Part shown: piece after piece, positions 1-5,809 of the stretch | How the letters are laid out: every line of letters begins with the position of its first letter | Numbering within the stretch: the first letter of the stretch is position 1 | Position numbers and translations under genes: made by a program | The notes under the pieces: generated by a model | Told to the model about the DNA's origin: nothing | The model's database searches: none | The model's input: the letters and a program-made list of their open reading frames with translations, nothing else | DNA from: Spartobacteria bacterium | GTDB taxonomy: Bacteria > Verrucomicrobiota > Verrucomicrobiia > Chthoniobacterales > Chthoniobacteraceae | NCBI GenBank assembly: GCA_025355595.1 | Contig: JANXZI010000500.1 | Coordinates: forward strand, 1 to 10,020 | DNA length: 10,020 bases | Reading direction: 5' to 3'

Positions 1-174
1 CGCGAGCGATCCGCCGGTGATGCAGCCGTCCTCAATGCGCCAGGTTTTTGCGGTGTCGCCGCTCCAGCCGTCGAGCGTCTGGCCGTCGAAGAGGCTGACG
101 GGCGCGGCGTGTGCGGCGGTGAGGAGTGCGGCGGCGAGGAGTGCGGCGGCGAGGAGGACGATGCGGTGTTTCAT
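1..174 (-). CDS. Secreted DUF1080 (3-keto-disaccharide hydrolase-like) protein, N-terminal fragment
   Basis: Only the first 58 codons are in the window; the gene continues past the left edge. From the ATG at 174 the product starts MKHR, followed by an Ala/Leu-rich hydrophobic core and a signal-peptidase I type end (TAAHA, then AP at about residue 24). The mature protein opens with SLFDGQTLDGWSGD and then TWRIEDGCITGGS. This is the characteristic opening of DUF1080 domains (LFDG-T-L-GW ... W-v-dG-i-gg), which adopt a concanavalin-like fold and are annotated as 3-keto-disaccharide hydrolases. Secreted copies are abundant in Verrucomicrobiota and Planctomycetota, where a role in glycan breakdown is likely. 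There is no clear ribosome binding site. In-frame ATGs at 207 and 216 would add 11 or 14 residues, but the start at 174 gives the most normal signal peptide. It lies 133 bases downstream of the pseudopilin gene on the same strand. The substrate cannot be judged from this fragment. Confidence 0.85.
   Translation of the reverse strand, partial: MKHRIVLLAAALLAAALLTAAHAAPVSLFDGQTLDGWSGDTAKTWRIEDGCITGGSLA
121..150. repeat. Perfect 15-base tandem duplication in a signal-peptide coding region
   Basis: Bases 121-135 and 136-150 are identical copies of GAGGAGTGCGGCGGC. On the minus strand this encodes the repeated Ala/Leu block in the hydrophobic core of the DUF1080 signal peptide. The period is a multiple of three, so gain or loss of a unit would change core length without shifting the frame. 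Confidence 0.9.
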
Positions 175-222
175 AAGGTGTGTGCTGAGAGTGGTCGTCT
201 TATTCATATTCTTCATCCCAGT

Positions 223-244
223 CGCGGGGCGAAATCGCCGCGCG
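223..244. repeat. GC-rich inverted repeat (hairpin) upstream of the DUF1080 gene
   Basis: CGCG-G-GGCG-AAAT-CGCC-G-CGCG forms two 4-bp GC-only stems separated by one G-G mismatch and closed by a 4-base loop. It lies in the spacer between the pseudopilin stop (308) and the DUF1080 start (174). There is no T-run after it on the minus strand, so it does not look like an intrinsic terminator. It could be an mRNA hairpin that stabilises or attenuates the downstream message. It ends 6 bases before the alternative ATG at 216. Confidence 0.45.
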
Positions 245-258
245 CTCCGTTTGCAGAG

Positions 259-278
259 TAAGAATAGGATTAAGAATA
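259..278. repeat. AT-rich direct repeat TAAGAATA x2, spaced by 4 bases
   Basis: TAAGAATA occurs at 259-266 and again at 271-278, separated by GGAT, in an AT-rich pocket of otherwise GC-rich DNA. On the minus strand it reads TATTCTTA-ATCC-TATTCTTA, about 85-105 bases before the DUF1080 start. It could be part of a promoter or an activator site for that gene. TTGCCG at 288-293 is a -35-like hexamer, but its spacing to either TATTCT (9 or 21 bases) is not canonical. Confidence 0.35.
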
Positions 279-307
279 AAATGAAAACGGCAAGCGAACC
301 ATGCGGA

Positions 308-1060
308 TCAGGGCTGTGGCTGATCGGGATCCTGACCGCCGAGGATTTGCCAGATGCGATCCTGCGCGGGGTTGTTGCTCGGGGTGGGCGCGATGCAGCC
401 TGCGAGGTCGGCGTCGAATTTTTCCCGCGGCACCCATGCGCCGCTGCCGTCGCTGAAGACGACATTCACGCCGTCCTTATGCCGCGAGTCCACGCGCTTG
501 GGCGTGCCGACGCCGTCGGCGATAAGCGGGATGCGTCCGATGGTGGTGATACGGACCGGGCTGTCGGGAAATGTGGCGCCGGCCCAGTCCACGAGGGGAT
601 TTGTGCCGTAGCCGCCCTGGAGATTTTTGCCGGCCTGCACTGGCCACGGGTTGTCCTTGGTGTTGTAGGCCTGCGTGGTGTCGTGCTCGGACGGGCAGAA
701 AAAGATGCGCGCGTCCGGCGGGTTGCCTCCTGCGAGGAGCTTGCCGAGGAGGACGTATTCGCCGCTGGCATACATGGTGGTGTTGAATTGCTTTTGCCCG
801 AGCCGGTAGCCGATGGGGAGCGCGCCGTCGTTGTCGGCGGCGAAGCGCGAGGTGAGGGAATGGACCTGACGCATGTTTGAGAGGCACACGGCGCGGTTGG
901 CCAGTTCGCGGTTGCGCCCCAGAACCCGGAGGGTGATCCCCGCGAGGATCCCGATGATCGCGATGACAACGAGCAACTCGATCAGGGTGAAGGCGGACGT
1001 GCGAGGGCGGGTGTTCACGGGACGTGCAGTGTGCGGGGAGAGGGGCACGGCTTTCAACAT
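308..1060 (-). CDS. Prepilin-type N-terminal cleavage/methylation protein with H-X9-DG motif (pseudopilin-like)
   Basis: A 250-residue protein with a short basic leader (about 23 residues) and a type IV prepilin signature, A23 then FTLIELLVVIAIIGILAG. F24 would be the methylated first residue, and E28 is the conserved Glu at mature position 5. The residue before the cut is Ala rather than the usual Gly. The hydrophobic helix (about 26-47) is followed by a globular domain containing H194-(X9)-D204-G205. This is the H-X9-DG element of the large pseudopilin-like families of Planctomycetota, Verrucomicrobiota and Lentisphaerota. Such proteins are expected to be processed by a PilD-type peptidase and held in the inner membrane or built into a type II secretion-like pseudopilus; their individual roles are mostly unknown. 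The ATG at 1060 is preceded by GGTGAT at 5 bases. The gene diverges from the export operon and reads toward the DUF1080 gene, which may be co-transcribed. Confidence 0.92.
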   Translation of the reverse strand: MLKAVPLSPHTARPVNTRPRTSAFTLIELLVVIAIIGILAGITLRVLGRNRELANRAVCLSNMRQVHSLTSRFAADNDGALPIGYRLGQKQFNTTMYASGEYVLLGKLLAGGNPPDARIFFCPSEHDTTQAYNTKDNPWPVQAGKNLQGGYGTNPLVDWAGATFPDSPVRITTIGRIPLIADGVGTPKRVDSRHKDGVNVVFSDGSGAWVPREKFDADLAGCIAPTPSNNPAQDRIWQILGGQDPDQPQP

Positions 1061-1065
1061 CCAAC

Positions 1066-1071
1066 ATCACC
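1066..1071 (-). promoter_or_regulatory. Possible ribosome binding site (GGTGAT) for the pseudopilin gene
   Basis: On the minus strand GGTGAT ends 5 bases before the ATG at 1060. It could pair with the 3' end of 16S rRNA through the GGUGAU part of the extended Shine-Dalgarno sequence rather than the GGAGG core. It supports the ATG at 1060 and is the best Shine-Dalgarno-like match before any start in the window. Confidence 0.35.
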
Positions 1072-1167
1072 CATCCGGGTCACGCGCGGATTGCCGGCCC
1101 TGCGGCGGATGGAAGGTGACGACGATCAACACCACCGCCGGATTCTCGGCGTGCGATTTTCCCACCG

Positions 1168-1182
1168 GAACCGGACCGGTTC
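1168..1182. promoter_or_regulatory. Perfect 15-base dyad GAACCGGACCGGTTC (operator candidate)
   Basis: GAACCGG-A-CCGGTTC has 7-base arms around a single central base. It sits in the divergent intergenic region, 108 bases after the pseudopilin start and 126 bases before the beta-barrel start. The left arm overlaps a tandem ACCGGA-ACCGGA (1164-1175). Size, symmetry and location fit a site for a dimeric regulator, but no regulator gene is in the window and a chance GC-rich palindrome cannot be excluded. Confidence 0.4.
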
Positions 1183-1248
1183 TTCCCCGGCTGGCTTTTC
1201 CTCCGCATCCAGTCGCCGTCGCGCTTTATCCCCCGTGACGTGAAAGCC

Positions 1249-1258
1249 ACAAATTTGT
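1249..1258. promoter_or_regulatory. AT-rich palindrome ACAAATTTGT upstream of the export operon
   Basis: A perfect 10-base palindrome followed by a T-rich stretch, 50 bases before the ATG at 1308. It is the AT-richest spot in the intergenic region, so it may lie in or beside the operon promoter. The function is not shown by the sequence. Confidence 0.25.
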
Positions 1259-1307
1259 TTTTCCTTCTGCTCCGCTGGCGTGCAAGGGTGGCCGGTTCAA
1301 CGCCCCG

Positions 1308-2678
1308 ATGAACCAAAGGACGACCCTTCCAACGACTGCGGACGTGCCCCGCTGCCGCGCCGCTGATATTATTTTCAGCGGCCGGCTCGCCGTCGCCGCA
1401 CTCCTCGTGGCGTGCTTCCCGGTGAAGGCGAATGCGCAGGAAGTTCCGCGACCTTCCTCAGCGCGGATCGTGGAGAAAAACACGCCGCCTTCGGCCTCGG
1501 GCGCGACTTTCAAGGTCGGCGAGGTTCTGCTGCGGGTGGAGGCACGCATGGCCGTCGAGTTTGTGGACAATGTGGATCTGACTCGTCAGAAAAAGGCGGA
1601 CCTTATTATTTCCCCGGAGGTCAGCGTAAATGCGTTGTGGGCGGTGACGAAGCTGAACACGCTGCAATTCCGCGCGGGACTCGGGTACTCTTACTACATT
1701 AACAGCCCGACCCTGAACCGGCAGCAGACGACGATCGCGCCGGACTCCGCGCTGAATTTCAATGTGTATGCCGGGGATGTGAAAATCAATTTCCACGAAC
1801 GGTTCTCGCTCCAGCAGGAGTCCACCAGTCAGGGCACACTTAGCGGCATCGCGCAGGTCGAGCGGTTCACGAACACGCTGGGCGTTTCTGTGCTGTGGGA
1901 CACGAATGATGTGATCTGGAACGCCGGTTATGACCACTATACTTTTCTCACGCTGGGGGGGGCAAATTCGAGTTCCGGCAGCTCGGCGGCGACGCTCAGC
2001 CGGCTGGATCATTCCACGGATCAGTTCTCCGCCTCGATTGCGACGAAGGTGACTTCCTCGGTGATCGCCGGGCTCGAGGGCACGGTGGCCTATTCGGATT
2101 ATCCGAAGCAGCCCGAATCGAATTTCACGAGCATCACGGTGGGCCCGTATGTCGAGATGCAGCTCACGAAGTACACGCACCTGTTCCTTTCCGGCGGGTT
2201 CAAGGGCTACTATTCAGGTGCAAACGCGCCGGGCTCGGTCTCGCTGAGCAGCACCACTGCGGCGCAGCCGGCGACTGGCGACCCGACGGGCCTCTATGGG
2301 AATCTTTCATTTGTCCACCGGCTGAACCGCCTCTATTCCGACCATCTCGACATCGCGCACAGCGACGACGTCGAGGGGCTGAGCGGCCACACCCAGGCGA
2401 ACACCGTGCGCTATGGCGGAGTGTGGACCGTCAACCCGAGGATGTCGCTTTCGACAACGCTGTTTTTCGAGGATGTCCGCATCATCAGCGGGAGTGCGCT
2501 GGGCGGCGGGGTGGCGTCGAATTTCCGGCGGTTTGGCGGAACGTTGAGCACCGGCTGGCAGGTCAGCCCGCGCGTGGGCGCCTCGCTCTCGTATCAGTAT
2601 TTGAAAAAGCAGGCCGTCCGTGCGACGGAGAACTACTCGCAAAACCGCGTCACATTCGCACTTGGATATCGCTTCTGA
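1308..2678 (+). CDS. Outer-membrane beta-barrel protein of the exopolysaccharide export locus (BBP2/EpsL-like)
   Basis: A 456-residue protein with a long N-region, a hydrophobic core (about 27-36) and a signal-peptidase I type site after ANA43, before QE. The mature part is rich in alternating polar and aromatic stretches typical of beta-strands, for example TLQFRAGLGYSYYI near residues 119-132. It ends in FALGYRF, whose final Phe is the usual signal for outer-membrane barrel insertion. The early VEFVDNVDLT...ADLIISPEVS pattern resembles the putative beta-barrel porin 2 (BBP2) and EpsL-like proteins found in exopolysaccharide clusters. It is the first gene of a three-gene operon, 18 bases before the OPX gene, and probably forms the outer-membrane exit pore. 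LVAC36 also fits a lipobox, but a lipidated barrel is less likely. There is no Shine-Dalgarno sequence before the ATG. An eight-G tract lies inside the gene. The barrel call is firm; the pore role is inferred from context. Confidence 0.8.
   Translation: MNQRTTLPTTADVPRCRAADIIFSGRLAVAALLVACFPVKANAQEVPRPSSARIVEKNTPPSASGATFKVGEVLLRVEARMAVEFVDNVDLTRQKKADLIISPEVSVNALWAVTKLNTLQFRAGLGYSYYINSPTLNRQQTTIAPDSALNFNVYAGDVKINFHERFSLQQESTSQGTLSGIAQVERFTNTLGVSVLWDTNDVIWNAGYDHYTFLTLGGANSSSGSSAATLSRLDHSTDQFSASIATKVTSSVIAGLEGTVAYSDYPKQPESNFTSITVGPYVEMQLTKYTHLFLSGGFKGYYSGANAPGSVSLSSTTAAQPATGDPTGLYGNLSFVHRLNRLYSDHLDIAHSDDVEGLSGHTQANTVRYGGVWTVNPRMSLSTTLFFEDVRIISGSALGGGVASNFRRFGGTLSTGWQVSPRVGASLSYQYLKKQAVRATENYSQNRVTFALGYRF
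1955..1962 (+). repeat. Eight-G homopolymer inside the beta-barrel gene
   Basis: Eight consecutive G occur in codons 216-219 (Leu-Gly-Gly-Ala). Loss of one G would bring a TGA at 2050-2052 into frame and truncate the product near residue 247 of 456. Such tracts can slip during replication and are known phase-variation sites in surface protein genes of other bacteria; slippage here is not shown. Confidence 0.9.
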
Positions 2679-2696
2679 CATATTATCATTCCATAT

Positions 2697-3530
2697 ATGA
2701 AATTCCCTCCCGTTTCCCCCATCGTGCCGCCTATCGCGGCGCTCTGCTGCGCTGCGCTGCTCGTGCTCCCGAGTCCCGTGGCTGCGGCGCCCCCGTCGAT
2801 CGTCCGTCCCGAGGCACCCGCACCGATGGACAACAGCTCCCCGCTCACCCAGTCGCGTGGGAACAGCACGGTGGGCCTCACCACCTCAATGGAGGTGCTG
2901 AATGACAGCACTAAGCTGGGCGTCGGCGACCATGTGAGCTTCCGTATCGTCGAGGATCGGCACGAGCCGATCCGCCTCTTCGTCACCGATTCCGGCGAGA
3001 TGGAGATCCCGCTCGTCGGCCGCGTGAAGGCGCTGGACAAGACGTGCAAGCAGCTCGCCTTCGAGATCAAGCCGCTCTTTGAAAAGGAATACTTCAAGAC
3101 GGCGACCGTCATCATCGGCCTCGATCTCGTGAGCACGAAATCGCGCGGAAAGATCTTCATCACCGGCCAGGTGAAGAGTGGCGGCGTGATGGAGCTCATG
3201 CCCGGCGACACGCTCACCGTGAGTCAGGCCATCCTCAAAGCGGGTGGCGTGGGTGACTTTGCTGACAAGAAAAACATCCGCCTCGTGCGCAAAAAAGAGG
3301 GTGTGCGGGTCGCGACAGCGGAGGCGCTGCAAATCGCGCAGCCGAAAAAAGTCAGCATCATGAAGAAGGTCGGGAGCATCTTCAGCAGGAAGAAGGAGGC
3401 CACCAACGAATCCACCATCACCTACCTCGTGGATCTCGTGGACATCCTCGAAAAGGGGCACCTGGAGCGCGACCCCGAGCTGAAGCCCGGCGACCTCATC
3501 TACGTCCCCGAGCGCCTCATCAATTACTAA
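2697..3530 (+). CDS. Polysaccharide biosynthesis/export protein (Wza/OPX family, short form)
   Basis: A 277-residue periplasmic export protein. A signal peptide (about 1-31, ending PVAAA) is followed by a Poly_export domain at about 74-145 (LGVGDHVSFRIVED, DSGEMEIPLVGRV, LFEKEYFKTATVIIGL). An SLBB-type domain follows from about 152 (KIFITGQVKSGGV, TLTVSQAILKAGGVGDFAD), and the closing motif LKPGDLIYVPE lies at 262-272. A Lys-rich insertion at about 215-240 interrupts the SLBB-like part. Unlike Escherichia coli Wza (379 residues), it ends right after the PGDLIYVPE motif, so the C-terminal helix that makes the outer-membrane pore is absent. C17 and C18 are not in a good lipobox because Leu precedes them, so it is probably not a lipoprotein. 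It lies between the beta-barrel and Wzc genes with gaps of 18 and 13 bases. It should link the inner-membrane co-polymerase to the outer-membrane barrel. No Shine-Dalgarno sequence precedes the ATG. Confidence 0.9.
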   Translation: MKFPPVSPIVPPIAALCCAALLVLPSPVAAAPPSIVRPEAPAPMDNSSPLTQSRGNSTVGLTTSMEVLNDSTKLGVGDHVSFRIVEDRHEPIRLFVTDSGEMEIPLVGRVKALDKTCKQLAFEIKPLFEKEYFKTATVIIGLDLVSTKSRGKIFITGQVKSGGVMELMPGDTLTVSQAILKAGGVGDFADKKNIRLVRKKEGVRVATAEALQIAQPKKVSIMKKVGSIFSRKKEATNESTITYLVDLVDILEKGHLERDPELKPGDLIYVPERLINY

Positions 3531-3543
3531 TCGGCTCCCGCCC

Positions 3544-5658
3544 ATGTCACTCCCACAGTCACAGACTCTCGCCGCGCCATCCGCCATCAACCGGGCGCGT
3601 GTGCAGAGCATCCGCTATATTTACCTCCTGAAAAAGCGGTGGTGGGTGATCCTGCTCCTCCTCAGCCTCGGCCTGTGCATCGGGGCGTGGACGGCGATGC
3701 AGCAGCCCCCGGCGTGGCTCTCGAGCGGGCGCCTCATGGTGTCCGGCCAGTTCCGGATCGGCGGCGAAAGTTCGACGGGATTTGGCGAGGAACTCGTGAA
3801 TTTCTTCGGCACGCAGATCGAACTCATGCAGAGCCAGGAAGTCCTCAATGGTGCCAAGACACGCTTGCATGCCCTGCACCCTGATCTGCCCGAGGAGATG
3901 GTCAAAGTCACCGTGGGCCAGTTGCCGAAGGCCGCCATTTTCGTCCTCAGCGTCTATGGCAAGTCACCCGCCTACGCGCAAGCCTACGTGGACGCTTGCA
4001 TGGATGAATACATGGCCAAGAAAAAGCAGATGCGCTCCGATTCGCGCGACCAGGCGGCGGTGTCCATCATGGACGAACTCGCCAAACTCGAGAAGGAAAA
4101 GGTGACTGATGAGGGGGTAATGCACACCTTTCAAAAGGAAAACAACATCGGCTTCCTCAAAGAGGACGGCAACAGCGCCGCAAACTACCTCTCGGTGCTG
4201 AACCGTCGGCTCGACGAATTCAAGACGGAATTCAGCCTGCTCCAGAAGCTCGATCTGGATCAGGTGGCCGACAAGAATCCGGGTCCCCCATCCAGTGCCG
4301 ACGGAACGTCTGGCAGGGTGGACTCGCTCGCCTCCACTCCCGGGCCGCTCGCGGAATACCTCAAGGTCAAACAGGCCATCAACCAGCTCAAGGCCGACCG
4401 GCAGGAACTCCTCCAGACGCTCAAGGCCAAGCATCCGGCGATCGTGACCCTCGAAGAACAGATTGCCAAGAACGAGGCGATGCTCAAAACTTACAAGGAT
4501 CTGAGTCAGGAACAGATCAAAAGCCGCCGCGACTCGATCAAAGTCCAGATCGACAGCCTCGAAGCGAACATCAAGATTTGGGAGGTTAAGGCCCTCGATC
4601 TCGCGCGGCGTGTCGCGGACTTCGACCAGCTCCGCTCGAAGACGGAACGCACCAAGGTGCAGTACGACCGCCTCAGCAGCCAGCTTCGCCAGATGGAAGT
4701 GTACAAGACCTTCGACCAGGACACCGTGACGATCTTCGAGCACGCGAACAAGCCCCAGCAAAAGCAGATGGAACTCAACAAGCTTCTCGCCATCGGCGGA
4801 TTTTGCGGGCTCGGACTTGGCCTCCTCATTCTCTTCGTCCTCGACAAGATGGATGACCGCATCGGCTCCTTCTTCGAGTTCCGCGAGCGCTTCCCCGAGG
4901 CGCTGCTCGGCCAGGTCCCGCGCGAACTAACCAAGGCCGGCGTCACCATGCTCACCTCGAACGATCCGCGCCACGCGCTCCTCGAATCGTTCCGCACGCT
5001 GCGCTCCTCGATTATCTTCCTGCCCGTCGAAGGAGCCAGGCCGAAGACCATCCTCGTCACCAGCGCCACCCCCGGCGAGGGCAAGACGACCATCGCCGCG
5101 AACCTCGCCATCACCTTCGCATTTTCCGGCGCGAAGACGCTGCTCGTGGATGCCGATCTTCGCCTCGGTCGCATCGCGAAAGCCTTCAAGATCGAGAGCG
5201 AAGTGGGCCTTTCCGACGTCCTCCGCCAGCGCACCCACTGGCGCGAAGTCATCGTCCCCACCTCCACGCCGAACCTCTCCATCCTCCCGCGCGGCAAGAC
5301 GCTCCCCCACCCCGCCGAGCACTTCCTCGGAAAAGTCACCGACCAGCTCCTCCAGGAAGTTTATGCGGAGTTCGACTACGTCATCTTCGACTCGCCGCCC
5401 GTCATGGCCGCCGACGACGTGCTCAGCCTCGCACCGAAGATTGACGGCACCATCTTCGTCGTTCGCTTCTCCACCTCCTCCGCGCGCCGCAGCCGCACCG
5501 CGATCAATCTCCTCGTGCAGCGCCAGGCGAATCTCCTCGGCGTCGTCTGCAACGACGTCCGCCTCGCGGAATCCGAATACGGCTACGGCAACTACTATCA
5601 ATACTCCGCCTACCGCGAAAACGCCGACGCCGAACCCGTCGAGCCGATGAAGTCGTAG
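3544..5658 (+). CDS. Wzc-type polysaccharide co-polymerase with fused BY-type tyrosine kinase
   Basis: A 704-residue inner-membrane protein, normal length for fused Wzc-like proteins. TM1 lies at about 33-51, after KKRWW. A Wzz-type periplasmic domain with long coiled-coil stretches (about 60-410) is followed by TM2 at about 414-434. The cytoplasmic kinase has the E481-X2-R484-X2-R487 oligomerisation motif, Walker A PGEGKTT (510-516), Walker A' LLVDAD (533-538) and Walker B VIFDSPP (613-619). It ends with a tyrosine cluster (Y679, Y681, Y684, Y685, Y687, Y690), the expected autophosphorylation sites. In the family, the cycle of autophosphorylation and dephosphorylation drives octamer assembly and disassembly and controls polymer length and export. 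The proline-rich motif often seen before TM2 is not obvious here (KPQQKQM instead). It is the last gene of the export operon, 13 bases after the OPX gene. No phosphatase partner is in the window. No Shine-Dalgarno sequence precedes the ATG. Confidence 0.95.
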   Translation: MSLPQSQTLAAPSAINRARVQSIRYIYLLKKRWWVILLLLSLGLCIGAWTAMQQPPAWLSSGRLMVSGQFRIGGESSTGFGEELVNFFGTQIELMQSQEVLNGAKTRLHALHPDLPEEMVKVTVGQLPKAAIFVLSVYGKSPAYAQAYVDACMDEYMAKKKQMRSDSRDQAAVSIMDELAKLEKEKVTDEGVMHTFQKENNIGFLKEDGNSAANYLSVLNRRLDEFKTEFSLLQKLDLDQVADKNPGPPSSADGTSGRVDSLASTPGPLAEYLKVKQAINQLKADRQELLQTLKAKHPAIVTLEEQIAKNEAMLKTYKDLSQEQIKSRRDSIKVQIDSLEANIKIWEVKALDLARRVADFDQLRSKTERTKVQYDRLSSQLRQMEVYKTFDQDTVTIFEHANKPQQKQMELNKLLAIGGFCGLGLGLLILFVLDKMDDRIGSFFEFRERFPEALLGQVPRELTKAGVTMLTSNDPRHALLESFRTLRSSIIFLPVEGARPKTILVTSATPGEGKTTIAANLAITFAFSGAKTLLVDADLRLGRIAKAFKIESEVGLSDVLRQRTHWREVIVPTSTPNLSILPRGKTLPHPAEHFLGKVTDQLLQEVYAEFDYVIFDSPPVMAADDVLSLAPKIDGTIFVVRFSTSSARRSRTAINLLVQRQANLLGVVCNDVRLAESEYGYGNYYQYSAYRENADAEPVEPMKS

Positions 5659-5671
5659 GTGCAGTCCGGTT

Positions 5672-5693
5672 CACCCGCCGCGGTCGCCGGGTG
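5672..5693. other. Inverted repeat just after the export operon
   Basis: CACCCG (5672-5677) and CGGGTG (5688-5693) form a 6-bp GC-rich stem around a 10-base loop, 13 bases after the Wzc stop. No T-run follows on either strand, so it is at best a factor-dependent or weak terminator structure for the plus-strand operon. Confidence 0.3.
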
Positions 5694-5735
5694 CGCGATG
5701 AAGGGCCCTCCTCCAGCAGCCGTTCTCGTCTGGGG

Positions 5736-5783
5736 AAAAAATGCCCGCCGTGCTCCCGCTGTTTGCGCGCGTGCGCTGAGCGG
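5736..5783 (-). terminator. Possible terminator of the minus-strand ligase-like gene
   Basis: Read on the minus strand, CCGCT (5783-5779) pairs with AGCGG (5760-5756). An inner GCGC/GCGC pairing extends the hairpin, and a run of six T lies at 5741-5736. The T-run starts 14 bases after the stem rather than directly behind it, which weakens the call. The location, in the 151-base convergent gap after the ligase-like gene, is right for a terminator. Confidence 0.25.
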
Positions 5784-5809
5784 CAGCTTTCAATTTCGGG
5801 CCGCCGGCG

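Larger units (their letters stand above)
1061..1307. promoter_or_regulatory. Divergent intergenic region between the pseudopilin and the export operon
   Basis: These 247 bases lie between two gene starts pointing away from each other, so they must hold the promoters for both unless transcription comes from further away. I see no convincing gene. Two dyads (1168-1182 and 1249-1258) and a T-rich stretch at about 1253-1265 are the only structured elements. No clear sigma-70 -35/-10 pair can be placed with confidence on either strand. Confidence 0.5.

Noticed and set aside
17..880. Plus-strand open frame of 287 codons at the left edge
   Set aside because: It runs antisense through both the DUF1080 signal peptide and the pseudopilin and shows no domain.
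873..1243. Small plus-strand open frames (121 and 70 codons) crossing the divergent intergenic region
   Set aside because: They begin inside the antisense of the pseudopilin gene, lack a ribosome binding site and have no recognisable features.
1401..1422. Lipobox-like LVAC at residues 33-36 of the beta-barrel protein
   Set aside because: The match is formal, but a good signal-peptidase I site (ANA then QE) follows and lipidated outer-membrane barrels are uncommon; kept only as a caveat.
2739..2756. Cys-Cys in the OPX signal peptide as a lipid attachment site
   Set aside because: The residue before the first Cys is Leu and before the second is Cys, neither of which fits the lipobox rule of Gly, Ala or Ser.
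3964..4761. Minus-strand open frame of 265 codons within the Wzc gene
   Set aside because: It is the mirror of the coiled-coil region, giving a Leu/Glu/Val/His-rich product with no motif; the plus strand clearly encodes Wzc.
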